From positions 33,981 to 97,980 of the forward strand of contig NZ_JAVRHO010000015.1 of the NCBI RefSeq assembly GCF_031846515.1: a stretch of DNA of 64,000 nt, written 5' to 3'. Below are positions 51,827 to 60,781 of this stretch, in pieces. This DNA comes from Autumnicola lenta. Its GTDB lineage: Bacteria; Bacteroidota; Bacteroidia; Flavobacteriales; Flavobacteriaceae. The notes under the pieces were generated by a model that was given only the letters and a program-made list of their open reading frames with translations, made no database searches and was not told where the DNA came from. Position numbers and translations under genes: made by a program. How positions within the stretch are numbered: the stretch's first letter is position 1; each line of letters starts with the position of its first letter.

Positions 51827-52459
51827 TTACACCTGGTAAAGATCATTTTTAATAGCAAAAAGCACCAGACCAATCCTGCTCTTTACTTCTAGTTTTTCGA
51901 AAAGGCTTTCCCTGTAACCGTCGATGGTTTTGGGACTAAGATTCATTTCTCCCGCTACTTCTTTATAGGTCATTTCAGAACAGGCATGGCTTAAGAATTC
52001 CAGTTCACGGGGTGTAAGGTTCCTGAATTTCTTCCCGGGGCCACCCTTTATCATTGCTTCTGAAACTTCATCGCTGTAGTAATACCCGCTGTTTAGAACC
52101 GATTGTAGCGCATAAAGAAACTCATCTGGCTCAATATCTTTCAGCAAATATCCCCTGCAGCCATTTCTAATCATTTTGATGATATAATTCTCATCATGCT
52201 CCATGGTTAAAGCAAGAGCTTTTTGTTCAGGATAGTTTTCTTTAAGCCACATCATTGTTTCAAGACCGTCTTTGACCGGCATTTTAATATCCAGCAAAAC
52301 AAGATCTGGTTGCGTATGGCCGAAATTAAAATAGTCAACCACTTCCTGTCCGTTTTTAAAAATCTCCACAACCTCAAAATCTTCGTATGTTTTTAAAAGT
52401 CCGTGGAGGGATTTTGCAAAGAGAATGTGATCGTCAACGATGATTATCGTTTTCTTCAT
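51827..52459 (-). CDS. NarL/LuxR-type response regulator
   Basis: A 210-residue regulator: receiver (DDHILFAKSLHGLLKTYEDF, phospho-Asp in PDLVLLDIKMPVKDGLETMM near residue 57), then a C-terminal LuxR helix-turn-helix (NLTPRELEFLSHACSEMTYK, EVAGEMNLSPKTIDGYRESL). The start overlaps the kinase gene upstream by 26 bases, so the two are a cognate pair. Last gene of a four-gene leftward operon. Confidence 0.95.
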   Translation of the reverse strand: MKKTIIIVDDHILFAKSLHGLLKTYEDFEVVEIFKNGQEVVDYFNFGHTQPDLVLLDIKMPVKDGLETMMWLKENYPEQKALALTMEHDENYIIKMIRNGCRGYLLKDIEPDEFLYALQSVLNSGYYYSDEVSEAMIKGGPGKKFRNLTPRELEFLSHACSEMTYKEVAGEMNLSPKTIDGYRESLFEKLEVKSRIGLVLFAIKNDLYQV

Positions 52460-53234
52460 TTTTGGTAGGGTTAGAAGGATAGGATAAAGATAGAAAAGTT
52501 CCTTTGTTTTCTGAAGAATTTAGACGGAAGTCTGTTTTAATAAGTGCCGCCCTGCTCTTCATATTTAGTACTCCTGAACTTTTGTTAACCTCTCCAGGAT
52601 TAAAACCAATGCCATCATCCTGAACTTCAATTTTCAGTTTATCCGAAAGATAAGAGAAGTTTACAATTAACTTTGAAGCTTTTGCATGCTTAATAACATT
52701 TGAGAAAAATTCCTGAAGAATACGAAAAAGGATTATTTCGTCTTTTTTATCAATCTCGAATTTTTCACCTTCTATTTTGAATTCCACCTGAAGGATATTA
52801 AGCCGCTGAAACCTCTTCAGCTCATTTTCTACAGAAGCCGTAAGCCCGGCATATTCCACAACTTCATTGTTCAGGGATTTTGACAGCGAGCGGACTTCCT
52901 GTAGAGAAGCAGCCACCACTTCCTTTATCTCCAGAACCTCTTCTTTTTCAGGTAAGGTCTTGGAAAGAATATTTAATTGAAGATTAGCAACAGAAAGTAG
53001 CTGACCTATATTATCGTGCAACTCCCAGCTAATATTTTTAAGGGTTTGCTCTTGGATTTCTATCCTGGACTGTACAATTTCCTGCTCATAACGCTTTTCT
53101 GCTTCATACTTTTCTTCCAGAAGTTTGTTTTTCCGTCTTTGGTAGGTGATAAAAAAGATGATCACAAAAGCCGTTAGCAGCAAGATCACTACCACAAAAT
53201 AGATGATGAGTAAGATTTCTTCTTTAGAAAGCAT
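52434..53234 (-). CDS. Sensor histidine kinase (HisKA_3 type)
   Basis: A 266-residue kinase with one N-terminal TM helix (IYFVVVILLLTAFVIIFFI), a coiled linker, the HisKA_3 box ISWELHDNIGQLLSVANLQL near residue 70, and an HATPase domain with FFSNVIKHAKASKLIVNF and VQDDGIGFNPGEVNKSSGV. There is no own sensor domain, so the signal may come from the seven-TM protein encoded 4 bases upstream. It phosphorylates the LuxR-type regulator that overlaps its 3' end. Confidence 0.93.
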   Translation of the reverse strand: MLSKEEILLIIYFVVVILLLTAFVIIFFITYQRRKNKLLEEKYEAEKRYEQEIVQSRIEIQEQTLKNISWELHDNIGQLLSVANLQLNILSKTLPEKEEVLEIKEVVAASLQEVRSLSKSLNNEVVEYAGLTASVENELKRFQRLNILQVEFKIEGEKFEIDKKDEIILFRILQEFFSNVIKHAKASKLIVNFSYLSDKLKIEVQDDGIGFNPGEVNKSSGVLNMKSRAALIKTDFRLNSSENKGTFLSLSYPSNPTKNEENDNHR

Positions 53235-53238
53235 TTCT

Positions 53239-53937
53239 TTAAGTTCTTACGGAGTTCTTCTTGTTGGCCAGGAATAAAAAGGCGAGACTATAAGAACTGT
53301 ACATAAAAATATTCATAACAACTAAAATTAAAGTGCTTAATTCCACGAATTCAGGGCTTTTCATTGTAAAATACGTGAAATAGATAAAAATAGGAGTGGT
53401 GGTTAAAAAAAATAAAATTGCTGGAAAAGAGATATAAAAACTGATCTCCCTTTTTATGCTTAAGATTTTATCACTCAGCAGAATTTCGAAGTAATAATAG
53501 AAAATTACCCCCAGCAGGAATAAAGCTCCCAAGACATAAGTGACAGTTGAATTGCTTTTCAGAAATACATCTGAAAATAATAAATTTACAATACATATTA
53601 TCACATAAATAATTAACCCCCACTTAATAAGTTTTCTTATTTTTATATTGGAAATGTTCCATTTAAAATACATGATATAAGCCGCAAAGCTAATAATTAG
53701 GTAAGGATTAAAAAGCCAATAGTTTCTGTACCAAAAGGTGTTTTTAAGAAAATGTAATGGTTCGTTATAATAAATTATCGACGGAATTGACCCTATGGTT
53801 TCAACAAAAAATGTAAGCAACAAAAAATACGAAAAAAACCCAACCGCTTTATCAACTGGGTTTTTCTGGTAATAGTATAAGCCGGAGATTGCAGCGACAC
53901 CTTCCAGCAAAATTACGAGAAATCTAAGCTCTTGCAT
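53239..53937 (-). CDS. Seven-TM protein of unknown function (sensor candidate)
   Basis: A 232-residue protein with about seven TM segments, including FLVILLEGVAAISGLYYYQK, WLFNPYLIISFAAYIMYFKW and LSTLILVVMNIFMYSSYSLA, and short loops with no known motif. It begins at the base after the preceding gene's stop and ends 4 bases before the kinase gene, so it is in the same operon. A membrane sensor feeding the short kinase is plausible but not shown. Confidence 0.82.
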   Translation of the reverse strand: MQELRFLVILLEGVAAISGLYYYQKNPVDKAVGFFSYFLLLTFFVETIGSIPSIIYYNEPLHFLKNTFWYRNYWLFNPYLIISFAAYIMYFKWNISNIKIRKLIKWGLIIYVIICIVNLLFSDVFLKSNSTVTYVLGALFLLGVIFYYYFEILLSDKILSIKREISFYISFPAILFFLTTTPIFIYFTYFTMKSPEFVELSTLILVVMNIFMYSSYSLAFLFLANKKNSVRT

Positions 53938-54324
53938 TTAATATTCCATTGGAGGCCAGCCTGTTCCAATCGTATTGTAAGGCTCAATGTCATAGTTATT
54001 AGAATCCGAGTCTTCATTGGCACCTTCGGTTTCTCCCTGGGCTTCTTTGGTAGGTGAAAGAAAAATGGTAGAATATCCTTTTTCCTCTTTAGTGGTTGGA
54101 TACGCGCCTAAATAAAACCTGATTCCCGGTTTCTCCACGCCCTGCTCCTTAGATTTCTCCCTAACATAATCCAGATACTCCTGTAATTCATCCAGGCTGT
54201 ACCAGAACTCGCGGGTATCTTCATAACCTTCACATTCCCTTATATCTTTTCCACGGGTACGCACCCATTCGTCCTGTTCTTTGCGCGCTTCGTCAACGCT
54301 AATACATTTTTTTGGTCTTTCCAT
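53938..54324 (-). CDS. Conserved hypothetical soluble protein (128 residues), first gene of the two-component operon
   Basis: A 128-residue charged protein: a helical N-terminal part (ISVDEARKEQDEWVRTRGKD, EFWYSLDELQEYLDYVREKS), then a beta-type part with IRFYLGAYPTTKEEKGYST and a disordered acidic stretch, ending in IGTGWPPMEY. No signal peptide, TM or family recognised. It starts the four-gene operon with the seven-TM protein, kinase and regulator, and its stop touches the next start. Role unknown. Confidence 0.8.
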   Translation of the reverse strand: MERPKKCISVDEARKEQDEWVRTRGKDIRECEGYEDTREFWYSLDELQEYLDYVREKSKEQGVEKPGIRFYLGAYPTTKEEKGYSTIFLSPTKEAQGETEGANEDSDSNNYDIEPYNTIGTGWPPMEY

Positions 54325-54493
54325 AGATTCCTGAAAATGTAACTTCCGTAATTACCTGAAATACGAAAATTCTTAATTATTAATTTTTTGTTAATGTAAA
54401 TGTAGGAGAAATATTCTTTTTACCAAGATTTTCCTTAATTCTCCGTTGTCAGTTTTGTGTAGGGTTTATTGTTTGATAGAAACTAAGATGCTA

Positions 54494-54513
54494 AAAATGC
54501 CAATTACCGCCCT
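54494..54513 (+). repeat. Dispersed motif M, copy 7 (three differences)
   Basis: AAAATGCCAATTACCGCCCT; the left half is exact, the right half diverged. Confidence 0.6.
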
Positions 54514-54722
54514 AAAAATTTTTCCGCATGGTGTATTTCATACTATTGATGCGTCATGAAAACATTAAAATAGATCTTTATAGAAAAGGGTGTTTTTCCC
54601 CTTGTAGAGAAGATGAAGCCACGGTACTTTTACAATATCATTATAGCGAAAGCTAAAGTGTTTGGGGAACAAAAGTGCTGTTGAAGCGTGAAATAATTCT
54701 GAGTAGGGTCACTATTATTTCT

Positions 54723-54937
54723 TTAGCGCCGATATGGCACTTTTTTATTGAACTGACTTTTAACTGTAATTCTCACTTTTTCTCCTGTGACCTTTTGTGC
54801 AAGATAGTTATTACCCTCCTCACTCAATTGCAGGATTCTTGAATAGCCTCCCCTCCCTTTTTACGTTTGAAGCTCTCACTAAAATAACGGTTTATTCACT
54901 GGTGCTCTTCTTTGGAAAAATCTTCTATTTTTGCCAT
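54723..54937 (-). pseudogene. Relic reading frame, possibly the start of an IS3-type transposase OrfA
   Basis: From ATG 54937 on the minus strand the frame reads MAKIEDFSKEEHQ, a stop, then INRYFSESFKRKKGGEA. The SESFKRKK word and the DFSKEE start resemble OrfA proteins of Bacteroidota IS3 elements. A second frame then reads GYSRILQLSEEGNNYLAQKV to a stop at 54723 and does not look like OrfA. I take this as a decayed mobile-element fragment, with low certainty. Confidence 0.35.
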
Positions 54938-55065
54938 AATACTGAGTTGTTTAAAACTCTGTAAAACGGTCAACTTATTTTAATGCCGACAGCCACGAAT
55001 CCAAGAATGCTAAATAGAATGAGTTTAAGCATTATAAAAATCCTGGGTTTCTAAGCCAATACCTG

Positions 55066-55085
55066 AAAATACCAGTTATCGACCA
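55066..55085 (+). repeat. Dispersed motif M, copy 8 (three differences)
   Basis: AAAATACCAGTTATCGACCA, preceded by CCTG. Confidence 0.55.
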
Positions 55086-55167
55086 TAGACAGGAGTGGTT
55101 TTAACTATTCGCGAATTAGTGCCTGACCTATAAAGGAGTAAAGAATCAGGAGAAACACCATACCTCA

Positions 55168-55187
55168 AGAATGCCAATTATCGATCT
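55168..55187 (+). repeat. Dispersed motif M, copy 9 (two differences)
   Basis: AGAATGCCAATTATCGATCT, preceded by CCTCA. Confidence 0.65.
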
Positions 55188-55293
55188 TTAGTTGCTGTAT
55201 TCTTGCAGTTTAGAACACAAAGCTTAAGCTCTTCCCGGTTTCTTCTTTCTGATGTGGGTTTAAAACTTTATTTTTACTCGAAAATAGACAACT

Positions 55294-56133
55294 ATGGCAA
55301 AAATTGAATGGAAAACAGCTAAAGAATATGAAGATATCACTTATAAAAAGAGCAATGGCGTGGCACGGATTGCTTTTAACCGCCCAGATGTGCGCAACGC
55401 TTTCCGCCCAAAGACAACCAGCGAACTTTATAATGCTTTTTATGATGCACAGGAAGATACTTCTATTGGAGTAGTGTTGCTTTCTGCTGAAGGACCTTCA
55501 ACTAAAGATGGCGTTTATTCATTTTGTAGTGGTGGCGATCAAAAAGCCCGTGGTCATCAGGGTTACGTGGGTGAAGACGGCATGCACAGGCTAAACATTC
55601 TTGAAGTGCAGCGCCTTATTCGTTTTATGCCAAAAGCTGTAATTGCTGTGGTTCCCGGTTGGGCTGTGGGTGGAGGTCACAGTCTGCACGTGGTTTGCGA
55701 CCTTACGCTTGCCAGCAAGGAACATGCGATTTTTAAACAAACCGATGCGGACGTCACAAGTTTTGACGGAGGTTATGGTTCTGCATATCTGGCGAAAATG
55801 GTCGGGCAAAAGAAGGCCCGTGAGATCTTTTTCCTCGGAAGAAATTATTCTGCACAGGAAGCTTTTGAAATGGGAATGGTCAATGCTGTAATTCCGCATG
55901 ACGAACTGGAAGATACAGCGTATGAATGGGCTCAGGAAATCCTTGCCAAATCACCAACTTCTATAAAAATGCTGAAATTTGCAATGAACCTTACCGACGA
56001 CGGAATGGTGGGTCAACAGGTTTTTGCCGGAGAAGCTACACGCTTGGCTTATATGACAGAGGAAGCCAAAGAAGGAAGAAATGCCTTTCTGGAAAAACGC
56101 AAACCAAATTTTGAGAAAAAATGGCTTCCGTAG
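55294..56133 (+). CDS. menB: 1,4-dihydroxy-2-naphthoyl-CoA synthase
   Basis: A 279-residue crotonase-fold enzyme that closes the second ring in menaquinone (vitamin K2) synthesis. MenB-specific features: NRPDVRNAFRPKTTSELYNA near residue 30, the long loop with CSGGDQKARGHQGYVGEDG near 80, PGWAVGGGHSLHVVCDLTLA near 120 and FDGGYGSAYLAKMVGQKKAR near 158. The last 13 bases overlap the next gene. Its partner men genes are not adjacent here. Confidence 0.96.
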   Translation: MAKIEWKTAKEYEDITYKKSNGVARIAFNRPDVRNAFRPKTTSELYNAFYDAQEDTSIGVVLLSAEGPSTKDGVYSFCSGGDQKARGHQGYVGEDGMHRLNILEVQRLIRFMPKAVIAVVPGWAVGGGHSLHVVCDLTLASKEHAIFKQTDADVTSFDGGYGSAYLAKMVGQKKAREIFFLGRNYSAQEAFEMGMVNAVIPHDELEDTAYEWAQEILAKSPTSIKMLKFAMNLTDDGMVGQQVFAGEATRLAYMTEEAKEGRNAFLEKRKPNFEKKWLP

Positions 56134-56666
56134 AGCCGAAAAATTCCTTTCAGAACCAGCGTATAGCCATAGATACGCTACCTCGCTATCAGGAGGTAGA
56201 TCTAAACGGAATTTCCAGGAATCTTCTCTTCAAAAACTTAATTCACATTAGCGTATTGTTTGTGGCGATCATGCTCTTTTGTGGTTATATTTATTTTTAT
56301 ACTGCAGAAAACTTTATAATCAGCATTGTTGCCGTTGCTGCTTTCTTACTCTTCTGCTTCTTTTTCTTTAATTCCTGGAAGATGCAGAAGATTTATGGCT
56401 ATGCACTCAGAGAAAGGGATATAATTTACAGGAAAGGGTTTCTTATTACGGACACTACCGTAATTTCCTTTAACCGGATTCAGCATGTTTCCATCTCAAG
56501 AGGCGTTCTGGACAAACTGTTAGGGATAGCCACCCTTAACATCTTTACGGCAGGGGGAAGCGGGAGCGATATTAGCATACCCGGTTTGGAACCACAATTG
56601 GCACAAAACCTAAAGGAAGCTTTGGTAATAAAGATTTCAGAAGATGGATTCAAAAGCATTCACTAG
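56121..56666 (+). CDS. PH-domain (bPH_2/YdbS-type) membrane protein
   Basis: A 181-residue protein with two TM segments (residues ~37-75) and a bPH_2 domain with RDIIYRKGFLITDTTVISFN, RIQHVSISRGVLDKLLGIAT and GSGSDISIPGLEPQLAQNL. It pairs with the larger three-domain protein that follows, overlapping by 23 bases. YdbS/YdbT-type pairs are widespread; in Bacillus they affect resistance to a bacteriocin. The role here is unknown. Confidence 0.9.
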   Translation: MASVEPKNSFQNQRIAIDTLPRYQEVDLNGISRNLLFKNLIHISVLFVAIMLFCGYIYFYTAENFIISIVAVAAFLLFCFFFFNSWKMQKIYGYALRERDIIYRKGFLITDTTVISFNRIQHVSISRGVLDKLLGIATLNIFTAGGSGSDISIPGLEPQLAQNLKEALVIKISEDGFKSIH

Positions 56667-58152
56667 TCCGCAGCGCCAGTCAGTGACCGGAATTTTAGTC
56701 ATTTTTGCGGCATCTTTGTACAAGATTTTCCGGATTTTCTGGGCCGTTTTGATTTATTTTATTATTCAGCAATCTAACGCATTCTCTTTTATTTATGTCT
56801 TGATTCCTCTGATAGTTGTGATTCTTGCTGTTGTTCACAGCTACTTCAGTTACAGAAATTTTAAATTTCATATAAACTGGGAAAAGGAGGAGTTCGTACT
56901 TACCAAAGGTGTATTTTCTACAGATTTTATTGCAATTCCATTTGATAAGATTCAGCAGGTAAATTTTGAAAGAGGTATTCTGGAAAGGGTTATCGGAATT
57001 TACAGCCTCGTGATAGATACGGCAGGAAGTGATCAAAAGGAAATTAAAATACATGCTATCGAAAGGGAGAAGGCTGAAGAACTTTCGGCTATTCTGTTGT
57101 CAAAAAAGAAGGAACAGCACGAGAATTTGGATGTTGCTTACGCCGAAGAACCTAAGGAAGATGAAGAAACCCAATGGACACATAAATTAGAAATAGGAAG
57201 GCTGCTGAAAATTGGAATCAGTTCAAATTTTCTGCGTGGTTTCGGGTTGATAATTGCCTTTTTAAGCACGCTATATAATGAATTCAGCAGGCTCTTTTTT
57301 GAAGATGAAGAGTTGCTTCTGAAAGAAGCAGGTAATATTCCGCTGCCATTAGAATCGTTCTTTATCTTTGCAATCCTTGCTGTAATTTTGCTCCTGCTGA
57401 GTGTATTTATAACGGTAGCCGAAGTACTTGTCAAATATTACAATTTAAAGCTGGTACAGACTTCAGAACGTCTGCACCTGGAAATGGGCCTTAGAACAAA
57501 TACCAAAGTTTCTTTACAGCCAAGGCGGGTTCAGATTGTAAGTATTATTACTAATCCGCTTCAAAAATGGCTGAATATTTACGAGGTAAAAATTACCCTG
57601 GCCGGCAGTAGGGAGAAAAGTGCCAAGAGCAAAATAAGCATTCCCGGGCTTGAGAAGGGAGCTACCCGAAGAATAAAATCTTTCTTATACGGCAAGCATA
57701 CGGAAGAGGAAAAAGGAGTATTTAAACCCAATATTGTCGATTTTTTAAGGAGGGTTAATTTTGGTCTTATTCCGTTAATAATCAGCTATATAATTCCTAT
57801 AACTATTGAAGAGGTGAATGTATCGGAATGGCTTATTTTCGCTGTTTTTTACACAATTTCTATGCTTTTTTACAACTTCAGAATGTTTAAATCCATGAAA
57901 TTGACCTTTTCTGAAGATTTTCTGGTGAAATCCTATGGAGTTTGGAGTTTAGTAGAGCAAACCACTGAAATTTATAAGTTACAGTCCGTTAGCATTAAAA
58001 GACCTTTTTGGTATAAAAGGAGGGGCCTGGTAAATGTCAGTTTGCATACTGCAGGTGGTGACATTAGCTTTAGAGCTGTAGATGAGGAAATCCTTACTTA
58101 TATGAACTACAGCTTATTCCGAATTGAAACTTCTGAAAAGGCGTGGATGTAA
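56644..58152 (+). CDS. PH-domain (bPH_2/YdbT-type) membrane protein with three repeats
   Basis: A 502-residue protein with pairs of TM segments near residues 15-60, 190-265 and 370-405, each followed by a bPH_2 domain: VLTKGVFSTDFIAIPFDKIQ, LEMGLRTNTKVSLQPRRVQI and KSYGVWSLVEQTTEIYKLQS. It forms an operon with the smaller partner and menB. Probably a membrane complex; function unknown. Confidence 0.9.
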   Translation: MDSKAFTSPQRQSVTGILVIFAASLYKIFRIFWAVLIYFIIQQSNAFSFIYVLIPLIVVILAVVHSYFSYRNFKFHINWEKEEFVLTKGVFSTDFIAIPFDKIQQVNFERGILERVIGIYSLVIDTAGSDQKEIKIHAIEREKAEELSAILLSKKKEQHENLDVAYAEEPKEDEETQWTHKLEIGRLLKIGISSNFLRGFGLIIAFLSTLYNEFSRLFFEDEELLLKEAGNIPLPLESFFIFAILAVILLLLSVFITVAEVLVKYYNLKLVQTSERLHLEMGLRTNTKVSLQPRRVQIVSIITNPLQKWLNIYEVKITLAGSREKSAKSKISIPGLEKGATRRIKSFLYGKHTEEEKGVFKPNIVDFLRRVNFGLIPLIISYIIPITIEEVNVSEWLIFAVFYTISMLFYNFRMFKSMKLTFSEDFLVKSYGVWSLVEQTTEIYKLQSVSIKRPFWYKRRGLVNVSLHTAGGDISFRAVDEEILTYMNYSLFRIETSEKAWM

Positions 58153-58382
58153 TTTTAAGTTAAAGGTTAAAAAGTTAAATAGTGAAGGTTCAAAGCTGTG
58201 TTGAACTTCTCTGCTTAGTGTTAACCGATATTCCATATTATCGTTATTATAGCATCTAGCAACCAATACGAGATTGCGTTATTCAATATTCTCTGTTATA
58301 GCCACTTTTTGTTGCAATATTTTCACAACACATTCAAATTTACCACTCCAAATTCATATTTTTGCAAAAATATTCTGTTAGA

Positions 58383-59816
58383 ATGCGCGAAAGAGAAATT
58401 GTTAGTGTTTTTGATATGCTAAAGGTTGGCGTTGGTCCTTCCAGTTCCCATACATTAGGGCCATGGCGGGCTGCGCAGAGATGGATTTCTGAACTTAAAC
58501 AGCAAGGAGTTTTCGACAATGTAGAAACCATCCACATCGACCTGTACGGCTCACTATCCCTCACCGGAAAAGGACACGCAACAGATATTGCGACCATTCT
58601 GGGATTGTCTGGTCACGATCCTGTAACTATGGACATTAGTATCATAAATACTGAAATTGAAAAAATAAAGGAACAGCAACGTCTTTGGTTAAATGGAGAA
58701 AAGGAAATTAATTTCAGCTGGGAAACCGATGTGAAATTTAACCGTAAATTCCTTGAGTTCCATCCTAACGGAATGACTTTTCGTGCACAGCTTGATAATG
58801 GCAAAAAAACAGCCTCCTCCTTCTACTCTATCGGCGGCGGATTTGTAGTGAAAAAGGAACGGAAGAATGCTAAAAAGCAAATGCAGAATTTCAAAAGCTT
58901 TCCTTTTCCCATAGAAAAAGCCACCGAACTCCTGGAATACTGCAAAGCGGAAAACAAAAAAATCTCGGAAATCGTCCTGGAAAATGAAAAATCCCTTCGT
59001 TCTGAAGAAGAGATCGATTCCGGCTTGCGAAAAATCTGGGACGTCATGCTGGAATCCATGTACATTGGCTGCCATACCGAAGGCACACTTCCTGGCGGAC
59101 TCAATGTAAAGCGCCGTGCCTTCGAAATGCACCAGCGCCTTATTCGCGAAGGAGATTACCATTCTCCCGAAGAATGGATCTCCGTCATTCGAAACAACGA
59201 AGTAAAATTCCGCGAAATTTTAAAATGGGTGAGCTGCTTTGCGCTGAGCGTAAATGAAGTCAACGCATCCCTGGGACGGGTAGTGACCGCACCAACCAAC
59301 GGTAGTGCCGGTACGGTGCCTGCTGTAATGATGTATTATATAGTCATCGAAAATCACCAAGCTACTTTTGAGGATTTAAATCGTTTTATGCTCGTAGCCG
59401 GCGAAATTGGTAGCTTATTTAAAAAAGGTGCAACAATTTCTGCAGCAATGGGTGGTTGCCAGGCCGAAATTGGCGTTTCTTCAGCCATGGCAGCCGGAGG
59501 CTTAACCGAGTTGCTCGGTGGCAGTCCCGAGCAGGTTCTTATGGCCAGCGAAATTGCCATGGAACATCATCTCGGCCTCACCTGTGATCCAATTGGTGGC
59601 CTTGTACAGGTTCCGTGCATTGAGAGGAACGCCATGGGTGCCATAAAAGCTATTAACGCTGCCGAAATGGCTTTGGAAAGTGATGCCAGCAAGGCAAAAG
59701 TACCCTTAGACAAGGTCATAGAAACGATGTGGGAAACCGCAAAAGACATGAATTCCAAGTACAAAGAAACTTCAGAAGGAGGACTGGCAGTAAAAGTAAA
59801 TATGAGCGATTGTTAA
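58383..59816 (+). CDS. sdaA: L-serine ammonia-lyase (single-chain, iron-sulfur)
   Basis: A 477-residue L-serine dehydratase that converts serine to pyruvate and ammonia with an oxygen-sensitive iron-sulfur cluster. The start MREREIVSVFDMLKVGVGPS, then SSSHTLGPWRAAQRW, is conserved and places the ATG at 58383, not the TTG at 58362. Later motifs: YIGCHTEGTLPGGLNVKRRA near 225, APTNGSAGTVPAVMMYYI near 305 and GLTCDPIGGLVQVPCIERNA near 400, carrying the cluster cysteines. Single gene. Confidence 0.94.
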   Translation: MREREIVSVFDMLKVGVGPSSSHTLGPWRAAQRWISELKQQGVFDNVETIHIDLYGSLSLTGKGHATDIATILGLSGHDPVTMDISIINTEIEKIKEQQRLWLNGEKEINFSWETDVKFNRKFLEFHPNGMTFRAQLDNGKKTASSFYSIGGGFVVKKERKNAKKQMQNFKSFPFPIEKATELLEYCKAENKKISEIVLENEKSLRSEEEIDSGLRKIWDVMLESMYIGCHTEGTLPGGLNVKRRAFEMHQRLIREGDYHSPEEWISVIRNNEVKFREILKWVSCFALSVNEVNASLGRVVTAPTNGSAGTVPAVMMYYIVIENHQATFEDLNRFMLVAGEIGSLFKKGATISAAMGGCQAEIGVSSAMAAGGLTELLGGSPEQVLMASEIAMEHHLGLTCDPIGGLVQVPCIERNAMGAIKAINAAEMALESDASKAKVPLDKVIETMWETAKDMNSKYKETSEGGLAVKVNMSDC

Positions 59817-59953
59817 ACCTTCTGCACTTCCGCGAGAAAGTTTTGGTTTCCGCTGCATTTAACTAATTCTGACAGTAAGAAAACTGCTTAGCGTAATTTG
59901 AGAATCAACAAAAGACTAACTTCGCGGTCAGAACTACATTTAAGCCTTAAAAA

Positions 59954-60634
59954 TTGCTCCAGCTCAACAGCATTTCTGAAAAGATCAAGAATCTAATTCG
60001 TAATTACGGATTCATGATTGGCTGCTACTTTGCCTTCTTTGCGATATTGGGCATTTTGACGTCTTCATTTCCGTGGATAGATCTGGATCAATATGAACAG
60101 GCAGCACTTTTTCAAATGCTGGATGAAAGTCCGATGAGATTTGCCATCATGGCTTTAATTGTAGCACCGGTTTTAGAAGAGGGTATTTTTAGAAGTTTGG
60201 TAAAACCTTCTAAAAACGACATCCTCCTTTTTATAACCACATGTCTTGTTGTTATTGGCATTTTTCTTATTCCGGCTAATGTTCACTGGCTTACCAGCTT
60301 CTTTTTATTATTATTCGCAGCCGCATTATCCTTTCTGTTTCTACAGGCAGCAATCCCGGAAAAGCTTTTGTTCAAAGTTCAAAAGATGCTTAATTCTTAT
60401 TATCTCTTTTTTTGGTATCTAAGTGCTTTCGTTTTTGGACTCGTCCACATCTACAATTATGTCCCCGCTTTTGAACTGAACCTGCCGCTGTTTCTTCTTA
60501 TTTTCCCCCGGATTATCGCGGGTTTCTTCTTCGGAAAAGTAAAGATTGAAAACAACGGACTTTTATGGCCAATCCTCATGCACACCATGAACAACAGCAT
60601 CATCCTTTTCTTTTTTATTCCGAAGATGTTTTAA
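59954..60634 (+). CDS. CPBP-family intramembrane metalloprotease
   Basis: A 226-residue membrane protein with about seven TM segments and the CPBP (Abi) motifs: APVLEEGIFRSL (EExxxR, near residue 76), FGLVHIYNY (FxxxH) and LMHTMNNSIIL (HxxxN). Members include CAAX-processing and bacteriocin-immunity proteases. The open frame begins with TTG 59954; the first ATG is 20 codons later inside TM1, so the start is not certain. Confidence 0.85.
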   Translation: MLQLNSISEKIKNLIRNYGFMIGCYFAFFAILGILTSSFPWIDLDQYEQAALFQMLDESPMRFAIMALIVAPVLEEGIFRSLVKPSKNDILLFITTCLVVIGIFLIPANVHWLTSFFLLLFAAALSFLFLQAAIPEKLLFKVQKMLNSYYLFFWYLSAFVFGLVHIYNYVPAFELNLPLFLLIFPRIIAGFFFGKVKIENNGLLWPILMHTMNNSIILFFFIPKMF

Positions 60635-60781
60635 CTATTTAACAAACGCTTAAAGTGTAAGCATCAGTTTTTTTGTAACTTCTGGACTGCTGAAAAAATC
60701 TTTTTACACTTATCATTTTTCAGCTGATTTACAGATGATTATGTAAATAGAAACCTGATAAGTTCACCAAAAAATTTAGTT

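Larger units (their letters stand above)
54325..55293. other. 969-base intergenic region upstream of menB
   Basis: No intact gene seen. It holds three diverged copies of motif M (54494-54513, 55066-55085, 55168-55187) and a decayed reading frame on the minus strand (54723-54937). The menB promoter should be at its right end, where TATTTTTA at 55269-55276 is a weak -7 candidate without a TTG. Confidence 0.75.

Noticed and set aside
54715..54740. A thirteenth motif M copy (AAAAGTGCCATATCGGCGC on the minus strand)
   Set aside because: Similarity is limited to scattered bases after an insertion; too weak to count.
58153..58382. Gene or strong promoter between the PH-domain and serine dehydratase genes
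   Set aside because: Only AT-rich sequence with GTTAAA-type words; a TATTTTTG box at 58357-58364 has no TTG at a suitable distance.
60641..60675. Terminator after the CPBP protease gene
   Set aside because: Only a 5-bp stem (GCTTA/TAAGC) before the T run; too weak to call.
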